In this document: piece by piece, positions 56,741 through 64,000 of the stretch | Position numbering within the stretch: the stretch's first letter is position 1 | How the letters are laid out: each line of letters starts with the position of its first letter | Assembly (NCBI RefSeq): GCF_023611925.1 | Contig: NZ_CP091456.1 | Coordinates: 1,592,001 to 1,656,000 of the forward strand | Origin: Avibacterium sp. 20-132 | GTDB taxonomy: Bacteria; Pseudomonadota; Gammaproteobacteria; Enterobacterales; Pasteurellaceae | Direction: 5' to 3' | Length of the DNA: 64,000 bases | Made by a program: the position numbers and the translations under genes | Notes under the pieces: generated by a model | What the model was told of the DNA's origin: nothing | Database searches by the model: none | What the model saw: only the letters and a program-made list of their open reading frames with translations

Positions 56741-57373
56741 ATGAAAATTATTGAAGTAGATGAAGAACTTTATCAATACATAGCCAGCCAAACCCGATCT
56801 ATCGGTGAAAGTGCTTCTGATATTTTACGCCGTTTACTCAATTTTCCTGCGGTGCGTACTGATCATAATGTGACCTTTGCACCAAACCTTTCTGCTGATA
56901 ATCAAAGTGCGGTGGAAATTTCCAACGAATTAGCACGAGATAATGAAAAAGTGGAAGAAAAACCAGCCGCAAAAGAAAAAGTGGCAACGAGAAAGCAATC
57001 TGATGAGGCGATCCAAAAAATGGTTAGCAAGGTGCGTGAGTTGATCCAGTCCGCTGATTTTCAGCAAGAAAGCAAAGCGGTGGTACGCTTCTTGGCTATT
57101 TTACGCGTGCTTTATCGCACCAATCCAGAAAGTTTTGCACAGGCTACGGAATCCTTACAAGGGCGTACGCGCGTGTACTTTGCCCGTGATGAGGGGACAT
57201 TGTTAATGGCGGGGAATCACACTAAGCCAAAACAAATTCCTAATACGCCATATTGGGTGATCACCAATACAAATAGTGGTCGTAAAATGTTAATGTTGGA
57301 AGGTGCAATGCAATCAATGCACTTGCCAGAAGAATTGATTGACGAAGTGCGCACATTTTTCACAGTAAATTAA
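56741..57373 (+). CDS. seqA: Replication regulator SeqA
   Basis: A 210-residue protein binding hemimethylated GATC to sequester oriC. The N-terminal oligomerisation part MKIIEVDEELYQYIASQTR is followed by a charged linker (~60-95) and a C-terminal DNA-binding domain (GRTRVYFARDEGTLLMAGNH, IPNTPYWVITNTNSGRK). GGAG is 11 bases upstream. It overlaps no neighbour and menE follows by 11 bases. Confidence 0.96.
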   Translation: MKIIEVDEELYQYIASQTRSIGESASDILRRLLNFPAVRTDHNVTFAPNLSADNQSAVEISNELARDNEKVEEKPAAKEKVATRKQSDEAIQKMVSKVRELIQSADFQQESKAVVRFLAILRVLYRTNPESFAQATESLQGRTRVYFARDEGTLLMAGNHTKPKQIPNTPYWVITNTNSGRKMLMLEGAMQSMHLPEELIDEVRTFFTVN

Positions 57374-57384
57374 TTGGCATTACA

Positions 57385-58791
57385 ATGACATATCTTTGGC
57401 AACATTATGCCGCCCAGCCTGATTATCAACATAAAGTAGCCTTGCGCAATGAGCAAGGCGAACTTTTTTCTTGGCAGCAACTGAGTGAAAAAATTAATAC
57501 TGTGGCACAGGCATTTTCTCAGCAAGGAGTGAATGTTGGTGAGGGGATTGCCTTATGCGGAAAAAATAGTTTTGCGCTCTTGCTTGCCTATTTAGCAGGG
57601 ATTCAATTGGGCGCGAGAGTGTTGGGGATTAATCCGGCTTTTCCAGAAGAAAAGATTACCCAATTATGTGAAAATGCGGATGTACATTTTTATTATGATC
57701 CTAAGGGCGAAAAAATATTGCAAAATTGCACCGCACTTGTTGTATCCGTTACGGCTTCGCAAGCTAAAAAAAATTGCACGGCGGCTTATGATCCCAATCG
57801 TCCAGCGACAATGACACTCACATCCGGTTCAACGGGCAGCCCTAAAGCGGTGGTGCATAGCCTGCAAGGACATTTGGATAATGCGCAAGGCGTGTGCGAA
57901 TTAATGGCATTTGGGGCAGAAAATGCGTGGTTGCTTTCTTTACCGTTATATCACGTTTCAGGGCAAGGCATTGTATGGCGCTGGTTGCACGCGGGAGCAA
58001 GATTGCATTTGCCGAATGAGAATTTTTATTCCGCCGCGGCTGAGGTTTCACATTTATCTCTTGTGCCAACACAATTGCAACGCTTTCTCACTTATTTGCA
58101 ACAACGTTCTGAACAGACTGAACATACTCAGCACATTTTATTAGGGGGCAGCCATATTCCCCTTGCCTTAACGCAGCAGGCGGCACAATATCGTCTGACT
58201 TGTTATTCTGGTTATGGAATGACAGAAATGGCATCCACAGTCTGTGCGAAAAAAAGCGATCAATATCGTGGTGTGGGCTTCCCCCTCAAAGGTCGAGAAC
58301 TTGCGCTGATTGAGGGAGAAATTTGTTTGCGTGGTGCAGGCTTAGGGCTAGGTTATTGGCAACAGGGTGAAATATTGCCTTTGGTTCAACAGGATGGTTG
58401 GCTTCACACCAAAGATCTCGGTGAATGGCAAAATGATGAGCTATGCGTTTTAGGGCGATTAGACAATATGTTTATTTCAGGCGGAGAAAATATTCAGCCT
58501 GAAGAAATTGAACGGGTTATTTTGCATTATCCTAAGGTAAAACAAGTTGTTGTCCTGCCTGTGGAAGATATGGAATTTGGGCAACGCCCTGTGGCAATGG
58601 TTGAGTTTATTGATGAATTTAGCCAAAGTGCGGTGGAAAATTTACGAATTTGGCTTGCTTCGCGATTAGAAAAATTTAAACAACCGATACACTATTTTCC
58701 ATTAGATGTGGCACAATGCCAGCAACAGGGAACGATTAAAATTTCGCGTAATGCGTTAAAAATGGCTTTAAAAGAATTATTAGGAAAATAA
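57385..58791 (+). CDS. menE: o-Succinylbenzoate-CoA ligase
   Basis: A 468-residue ANL-superfamily adenylating enzyme of menaquinone synthesis. The phosphate loop is TMTLTSGSTGSPKAVVHS (~residue 137), then GYGMTEMAS and the hinge LGRLDNMFISGGENIQPEEI. The catalytic Lys is near the end (TIKISRNALK). The family is broad, but length and context favour MenE. Confidence 0.9.
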   Translation: MTYLWQHYAAQPDYQHKVALRNEQGELFSWQQLSEKINTVAQAFSQQGVNVGEGIALCGKNSFALLLAYLAGIQLGARVLGINPAFPEEKITQLCENADVHFYYDPKGEKILQNCTALVVSVTASQAKKNCTAAYDPNRPATMTLTSGSTGSPKAVVHSLQGHLDNAQGVCELMAFGAENAWLLSLPLYHVSGQGIVWRWLHAGARLHLPNENFYSAAAEVSHLSLVPTQLQRFLTYLQQRSEQTEHTQHILLGGSHIPLALTQQAAQYRLTCYSGYGMTEMASTVCAKKSDQYRGVGFPLKGRELALIEGEICLRGAGLGLGYWQQGEILPLVQQDGWLHTKDLGEWQNDELCVLGRLDNMFISGGENIQPEEIERVILHYPKVKQVVVLPVEDMEFGQRPVAMVEFIDEFSQSAVENLRIWLASRLEKFKQPIHYFPLDVAQCQQQGTIKISRNALKMALKELLGK

Positions 58792-58792
58792 A

Positions 58793-61700
58793 ATGAAAAT
58801 AATTGAACGTATTTGGGCGATCTTTTTTCTGTCCTTGGCTTGGGCTTCTACAAGTTGGGCAGATTTACCAAAAGAAGCGGATATTCAAACACAGCTTGCC
58901 GCGGCAAAAGAGGCCGATCAAACGGATGTCAATAATAAAATCTTGGTGCAAAATCTTGAAGAAACCCTCACGTTGCTTGGAAATATTGAAAAGCAGAAAG
59001 CGGATAACGCATCATTAAGTCAATCTGTGGAGAATGCCCCGAGTCAGGTTGCGGCTTTACAGGCGGCGGTAGATAAATTAAAAAATGCCTCACCTGTTAC
59101 GGTAAAAGCGTTTGAGAAATTATCGTTGGCTGAGTTGCAAACACAATCTATGGCTACTCAGCAACATCTACAGCAAATCCAAGCGGATTTGGGGGCAATT
59201 AATGCTCAGTTAGTGAGCCAACGCGCCGCACCTGAACGTGCGCAGTCTGCATTGAGCGCGAATTTAATTCGTTCACAAGAAATTGATAAATTACTCTTTG
59301 GCATTAGTGCGGGAGATTCCGTAGAAAAAAATAAGCTCGAAACAGAGCTGGCGTTGATCGGCTTGCAAAACAGCTATAATCAAATGTTATTGCAAGGCAA
59401 TAATGATTTGACTTCGCTTTATACCATTCAATTAGAGCAAAAAACCTTGATGCAGCAGCAGTTGCAAACAAAATTAGCAATGCTACAAGAAGTGATTAAT
59501 GAAAAGAATTTGCAAGAAACCCGTGAGCAGGCAGAGCAGTTAAAACAATCGCAAACGAATGTGCAAGATAGCAATCCTATCATTGTTGAACAACAAAACC
59601 AAAATGTGCGAATTAGCCAAGATTTGGTAAAACAGACAGCGCAGTTAAATGTGCTATCACAAGATAGCTTACGGATAAAAAGTGTGCTGGATAATTTGCA
59701 ACAAACAGAGCGAAACATTAACGAGCAAATTAGTGCGTTACAAGGAACGTTAGTGCTTTCACGTATTATCAATAAGCAAAAGCAACTTTTACCGCAAGAT
59801 CAAATGATTCGTGGGCTGGCAAAGCAGATTACGGATTTACGCGTGCAAATTTTTGATTTAACTGAGTTGCGCGATAATTTATATGATACCCAAAGCTACA
59901 TTGTCAGTTTAGAAAAAAACGCCAACGCACATTTAACGGACGATGAAAAAAATCAGCTGACTGCAATTTTACAAGAGCGGCGTAAATTATTATCAGATTC
60001 CATTACGAACCTGAATAATCAGCTAAATTTAGCGATTAATATTGAGTTAAACCAACAGCAGGTTACGGCAATTAGTGATGCTTTGCAGGGCAAATTACAA
60101 CAGCAAAGTTTCTGGGTGAGAAGTAATCCACCGTTGGATATGGATTGGTTTACTAATTTCTTGCCAAAAGTGAAATACCAGTTGCAAGATATTAAAAGTT
60201 TGATCAATTTCGCGAATTGGAAAGATAACTTCGTGCCAACGGTGTTGCAGGTTATTCTACTTTTGCTTTTGGCGGCATTGATTCAGTGGCGTAAAGAAAA
60301 AATCACCCAACGTCTGGCTTATATTAACAGTAAAATCAATACATTAAGAGGTGAACGCCAGCATTATACCCCCGAGGCGATTTTATGGACGTTAATCTTA
60401 TGTTTGCGTTCTACACTGATTTTTCTTTCTCTTTTAATTTTAATTGCGTCAATCTGTTTTGAAAATCCAGAACCGTTTTGGTTGTGGTCTTTAAAAATGG
60501 CGGGGTATTGGTTGTTCTTTGCGTTTATTTTGGCAATGCTACGCCCAAATGGATTAGCTTATCGTCACTTTAATATGCCGCAATATAATGTACAGCTATT
60601 TTATTCCGTTTCTAAACGTTCAGTTTGGATCTATGCGTTATGGCTGAATGCCTCGATTTTTACCCATTTAGATACGGGGATTACGAATGATGTGATCGGG
60701 GAAGTGCTAACCATTTCAATTTTAGTAATTTCCCTTTTTATCGTAGGGCCACGTTTACGCTATGCGGTAAGTATTTATCAGAAAACCCAAGAACAAGCAG
60801 GTGAGCGGAGCTATTTATTTAAATTTGCTCGTATTTTACTTGTGATTGCGCCGATAGCATTAATTGTGTTGATTATAATGGGGTACTATTACACCGCACT
60901 TAATTTGATGGAACATTTAATGTCTTCTTATTTTGTATTGGTGCTTTGGATGATCGCAAAAGATGTGATTTATCGTAGTTTTACCGTGTCAGCACGTCGA
61001 TTATCTTATCGTCGTTTATTAGAAAAGCGTGAGCAAATGCAAGCGCAAAAAGAAGAGAATAGTGATAATGAGCTAAATTCGGAAATTCAACAAGAAGAAG
61101 TGCTGAATATTTCACAAGTCAAAAGCCAAGTAAAAAGTATCGTTGATCTATTACTTTGGGTGAGCTTATTTGGTTTATTTTATTGGGTTTGGTCAGATCT
61201 TATTACCGTAGCTTATTATCTTGAAGGCGTAACCTTATGGCAGCAGCAAGTTACGACAGATTCAGGAACGGTAACCGAATCAATAACCTTACTTAATTTG
61301 TTATTTGCCTTAATTATCCTGATAGGGACTTATGCGATCGTTAAAAATATCGCGGGTTTGCTGGAAGTCTTAATTTTCTCTCGAGTGAGTTTTTCACAGG
61401 GTACCCCTTATACGATTACTACATTATTAACCTATTTTATTGTTGCATTAGGCGGTGGGGCGGCTTTTTCCGTGTTGGGAATGTCGTGGTCTAAATTACA
61501 ATGGTTATTTGCCGCACTTTCTGTTGGTTTAGGTTTTGGTTTACAGGAAATTTTTGCTAACTTTATTTCAGGGATTATTATTTTATTTGAACGTCCAGTG
61601 CGCATTGGTGATGTGGTAACGATTGGAGAATATTCTGGTACGGTTTCAAAAATCCGTATCCGCTCGACCACATTAATTGATTTTGATAAAAAAGAAGTGA

Positions 61701-62107
61701 TTGTGCCAAATAAAGCCTTTGTGACAGAGCGTTTAATTAACTGGGCATTAACAGATTCGATGACCCGTGTGGTGATTAACGTAGGCGTGGCGTATGGATC
61801 GGATCTGGAATTAGTTAAACGTTTATTATTACAAGCGGCAGATGAATGTGAATATGTGTTGAAAGATCCTGAGCCTATGGCATACTTCCTTGTCTTTGGG
61901 GCAAGTACATTAGATCATGAACTACGGGTTTATGTGGGCAATCTTAATGAAAGAACGATGACGATCGATCATCTCAATCGTCGAATTGATGAACTCTTCG
62001 CCGCACATAATGTAGAAATCGCCTTTAATCAGCTTGATGTCTTTATTAAAAATCAAGCAACGGCACAAGAAGTACAAATTATGTCAGAAAATTTAGCAAA
62101 ATCATAA
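58793..62107 (+). CDS. mscK: Large mechanosensitive channel (MscK/KefA type)
   Basis: An 1104-residue inner-membrane protein with a signal peptide (MKIIERIWAIFFLSLAWAST). A ~450-residue periplasmic coiled-coil domain (Gln-rich, residues 30-470) is followed by about eleven membrane segments, then the MscS-like pore and beta domain (GLGFGLQEIFANFISGIIIL, ERPVRIGDVVTIGEYSGTVS, STTLIDFDKKEVIVPNK). It opens under osmotic down-shift. It follows menE by one base. Confidence 0.92.
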   Translation: MKIIERIWAIFFLSLAWASTSWADLPKEADIQTQLAAAKEADQTDVNNKILVQNLEETLTLLGNIEKQKADNASLSQSVENAPSQVAALQAAVDKLKNASPVTVKAFEKLSLAELQTQSMATQQHLQQIQADLGAINAQLVSQRAAPERAQSALSANLIRSQEIDKLLFGISAGDSVEKNKLETELALIGLQNSYNQMLLQGNNDLTSLYTIQLEQKTLMQQQLQTKLAMLQEVINEKNLQETREQAEQLKQSQTNVQDSNPIIVEQQNQNVRISQDLVKQTAQLNVLSQDSLRIKSVLDNLQQTERNINEQISALQGTLVLSRIINKQKQLLPQDQMIRGLAKQITDLRVQIFDLTELRDNLYDTQSYIVSLEKNANAHLTDDEKNQLTAILQERRKLLSDSITNLNNQLNLAINIELNQQQVTAISDALQGKLQQQSFWVRSNPPLDMDWFTNFLPKVKYQLQDIKSLINFANWKDNFVPTVLQVILLLLLAALIQWRKEKITQRLAYINSKINTLRGERQHYTPEAILWTLILCLRSTLIFLSLLILIASICFENPEPFWLWSLKMAGYWLFFAFILAMLRPNGLAYRHFNMPQYNVQLFYSVSKRSVWIYALWLNASIFTHLDTGITNDVIGEVLTISILVISLFIVGPRLRYAVSIYQKTQEQAGERSYLFKFARILLVIAPIALIVLIIMGYYYTALNLMEHLMSSYFVLVLWMIAKDVIYRSFTVSARRLSYRRLLEKREQMQAQKEENSDNELNSEIQQEEVLNISQVKSQVKSIVDLLLWVSLFGLFYWVWSDLITVAYYLEGVTLWQQQVTTDSGTVTESITLLNLLFALIILIGTYAIVKNIAGLLEVLIFSRVSFSQGTPYTITTLLTYFIVALGGGAAFSVLGMSWSKLQWLFAALSVGLGFGLQEIFANFISGIIILFERPVRIGDVVTIGEYSGTVSKIRIRSTTLIDFDKKEVIVPNKAFVTERLINWALTDSMTRVVINVGVAYGSDLELVKRLLLQAADECEYVLKDPEPMAYFLVFGASTLDHELRVYVGNLNERTMTIDHLNRRIDELFAAHNVEIAFNQLDVFIKNQATAQEVQIMSENLAKS

Positions 62108-62128
62108 GGAATAACAGAAGGAAAAATA

Positions 62129-63211
62129 ATGGCAGGAAACAGCATCGGACAACTTTTTCGAGTAACTACTTTTGGCGAATCGCACGGCATTGCTTTGGGC
62201 TGTATTGTGGACGGTATCCCACCGGGGCTTGAGCTATCTGAACAGGATATCCAACCTGATTTAGATCGCCGTAAACCCGGCACCTCTCGCTATACCACCG
62301 CAAGACGAGAAGATGATGAAGTGCAAATTCTTTCTGGGGTGTTTGAAGGAAAAACCACAGGTACGAGTATTGGAATGATCATCAAAAATGCCGATCAACG
62401 CTCACAAGATTATGGTGAAATTAAAGATCGTTTCCGCCCGGGGCACGCTGATTATACTTATCAACAAAAATACGGTTTGCGTGATTATCGCGGAGGTGGA
62501 CGTTCTTCTGCACGAGAAACCGCGATGAGAGTGGCAGCTGGGGCAATTGCGAAAAAATATTTACGTGAACATTTTGGCATTGAAGTACGTGGTTATCTCT
62601 CACAAATTGGCTCAGTGAACATCGATCCCAAAACCGTAGAGGACATTACACAAATTGATTGGCAACAAGTAAACAGTAATCCCTTTTTTAGCCCAGATCC
62701 AAGTGCGGTGGAAAAATTTGATGAATTAATCCGTGAACTAAAAAAAGAAGGCAATTCGATTGGTGCTAAATTAACGGTGGTGGCAGAAAATGTCCCAGTT
62801 GGCTTAGGTGAACCGGTTTTTGATCGCCTTGATGCGGATTTGGCACACGCCTTAATGGGCATTAACGCAGTGAAAGCGGTAGAAATTGGTGATGGTTTTG
62901 CGGTGGTGGAACAAAAAGGCACGCAGCACCGTGATGAAATGACGCCAGAAGGTTTTTGTTCTAACCACGCAGGTGGTATTTTGGGCGGGATCAGCTCTGG
63001 ACAACCCATTATTGCGACGATTGCACTAAAACCAACATCTAGCATCACCATTGCGGGACGTTCCGTCAATTTAAATAATGAAGCCGTGGAAGTTATCACC
63101 AAAGGACGCCACGATCCTTGTGTAGGGATTCGTGCCGTGCCGATTGCAGAAGCAATGATCGCCATTGTTTTACTCGATCACCTATTAAGATTTAAGGCTC
63201 AATGTAAATGA
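62129..63211 (+). CDS. aroC: Chorismate synthase
   Basis: A 360-residue FMN-dependent enzyme of the shikimate path. Signatures are [54 protein letters not shown] and [17 protein letters not shown]. The stop overlaps the mepA ATG (ATGA). Confidence 0.98.
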   Translation: MAGNSIGQLFRVTTFGESHGIALGCIVDGIPPGLELSEQDIQPDLDRRKPGTSRYTTARREDDEVQILSGVFEGKTTGTSIGMIIKNADQRSQDYGEIKDRFRPGHADYTYQQKYGLRDYRGGGRSSARETAMRVAAGAIAKKYLREHFGIEVRGYLSQIGSVNIDPKTVEDITQIDWQQVNSNPFFSPDPSAVEKFDELIRELKKEGNSIGAKLTVVAENVPVGLGEPVFDRLDADLAHALMGINAVKAVEIGDGFAVVEQKGTQHRDEMTPEGFCSNHAGGILGGISSGQPIIATIALKPTSSITIAGRSVNLNNEAVEVITKGRHDPCVGIRAVPIAEAMIAIVLLDHLLRFKAQCK

Positions 63212-64000
63212 AAAAGTTAATTCAATCAGTCAGTGCGGTGCTTTTTTGTGGCATTTTTTCGACTAGCAGTGTCATAGCCAGTCCAGAATATTGGCAAAAA
63301 GTAAAACGTCCAATCTCAGGTGAACCTGAGCCAGTTGGCTCATATAGTAATGGCTGTATCATTGGGGCTAAACCCTTGCCATTTAATGGGGAAGGATACC
63401 AAGTGATTCGGACAAGTAAAAACCGTTATTATGGACACCCTGATATGATTGCCTATTTACAGCGTCTAGGTAAAAAAGTGAAGCAAGCGGGGATTCCAAC
63501 AATGCTTATCGGCGATATTGCGATGCCGGGGGGCGGACGTTTTCTTACTGGACACGCCAGCCATCAAATGGGCTTGGATGCGGATATTTGGCTACGCTTA
63601 GGACGTTTATCCGATAAAGATGCACAAAACCCAGCGGGAATGGGCTTGTTAGTGGTGGATCGTAAAGCACAGCGTGTTGATGATTCTGTATGGACAGAAA
63701 ATCACGTCAATCTAATCCGTCTAGCCGCACAAGATAAGCAAGTAGCGCGTATTTTTGTCAATCCAGCGATTAAAGTGAAACTTTGTCAAACGGTACGCGG
63801 GGATCGTAGCTGGCTACAAAAAATCCGTCCTTGGTTTGGCCACGATTCGCATTTTCACGTTCGTTTAACTTGTCCGCAAGGCGCTAAATATTGTGAAAAT
63901 CAAGCCCCCATTCCTGCGGGTGAAGGCTGTGGTGAAGAATTATATTCTTGGTTTAAACCTGCCAAACCATCAACAGGCAGTGTGAAGCCCAAACCACGTC
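63208..64000 (+). CDS. mepA: Penicillin-insensitive murein endopeptidase, 3' end outside window
   Basis: A partial gene of 264 codons to the window edge. The signal peptide ([20 protein letters not shown]) is followed by the LAS-type metallopeptidase Mep[20 protein letters not shown] (zinc His/Asp) and the C-terminal HDSHFHVRL with the third zinc His. Two conserved Cys pairs are visible ([13 protein letters not shown]). It cuts D-Ala-mDAP cross-links in the periplasm. It overlaps aroC by four bases. Confidence 0.95.
   Translation, partial: MKKLIQSVSAVLFCGIFSTSSVIASPEYWQKVKRPISGEPEPVGSYSNGCIIGAKPLPFNGEGYQVIRTSKNRYYGHPDMIAYLQRLGKKVKQAGIPTMLIGDIAMPGGGRFLTGHASHQMGLDADIWLRLGRLSDKDAQNPAGMGLLVVDRKAQRVDDSVWTENHVNLIRLAAQDKQVARIFVNPAIKVKLCQTVRGDRSWLQKIRPWFGHDSHFHVRLTCPQGAKYCENQAPIPAGEGCGEELYSWFKPAKPSTGSVKPKPR

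Overview
The window is a 64 kb piece of a Pasteurellaceae chromosome. The Haemophilus-type DNA uptake core AAGTGCGGT/ACCGCACTT is scattered through it, and the gene runs (ybfE-fldA-fur, cmk-rpsA-ihfB-lapA-lapB-pyrF-yciH, menE-mscK-aroC-mepA) are those expected in the Haemophilus/Aggregatibacter/Pasteurella/Avibacterium group. The species cannot be fixed from the sequence alone. No rRNA or tRNA gene and no prophage were seen.

Positions 1-15136 hold a two-partner secretion / contact-dependent inhibition (CDI-like) locus on the minus strand: an outer-membrane FhaC/CdiB-type transporter, a 2312-residue filamentous hemagglutinin/CdiA-type exoprotein, and its small lipoprotein. Downstream lies an archive of at least six displaced C-terminal (toxin) fragments, most with their own immunity-like gene. 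Several are 5'-truncated or frameshifted. One carries a lipase-like Ser/Asp/His arrangement. Four of the immunity candidates are lipoproteins sharing a Cys-x(6)-Tyr core, which points to toxins acting in the cell envelope.

Positions 15137-16631 hold a gene-poor spacer, a frameshifted IS200/IS605-type transposase gene flanked by perfect hairpins, and a cas promoter with an exact CRP site. Positions 16632-27696 hold a complete type I-C CRISPR-Cas system in the order cas3-cas5c-cas8c-cas7c-cas4-cas1-cas2. It is followed by a leader with an extended -10 promoter and an array of 50 repeats and 49 spacers, transcribed on the plus strand and ending in a degenerate repeat.

Positions 27761-64000 are mostly conserved core genes: translation (prfC, rpsA), nucleotide synthesis (purC with a PurR operator, cmk, pyrF), arginine metabolism (argG, and an ornithine transcarbamylase / carbamate kinase / YfcC-type transporter operon), and envelope and LPS control (lapA, lapB, mscK, mepA). 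The rest cover regulation (Lrp/AsnC type, QseBC, Fur, SeqA, IHF), stress repair (YtfE), topology (gyrA), cofactors (ubiG, menE, fldA, tenA) and aroC. Regulatory sites readable by eye include a PurR operator, a CTTAA-N6-CTTAA QseB/PmrA-type box before ygiW, an FNR-like site before ytfE, and several terminators built from inverted uptake sequences.

The least ordinary parts are the toxin/immunity archive with its shared lipoprotein family, the CRP-linked cas promoter with spacers that contain repeat-like ends, and tenA lying inside what is usually a ygiW-qseBC operon.
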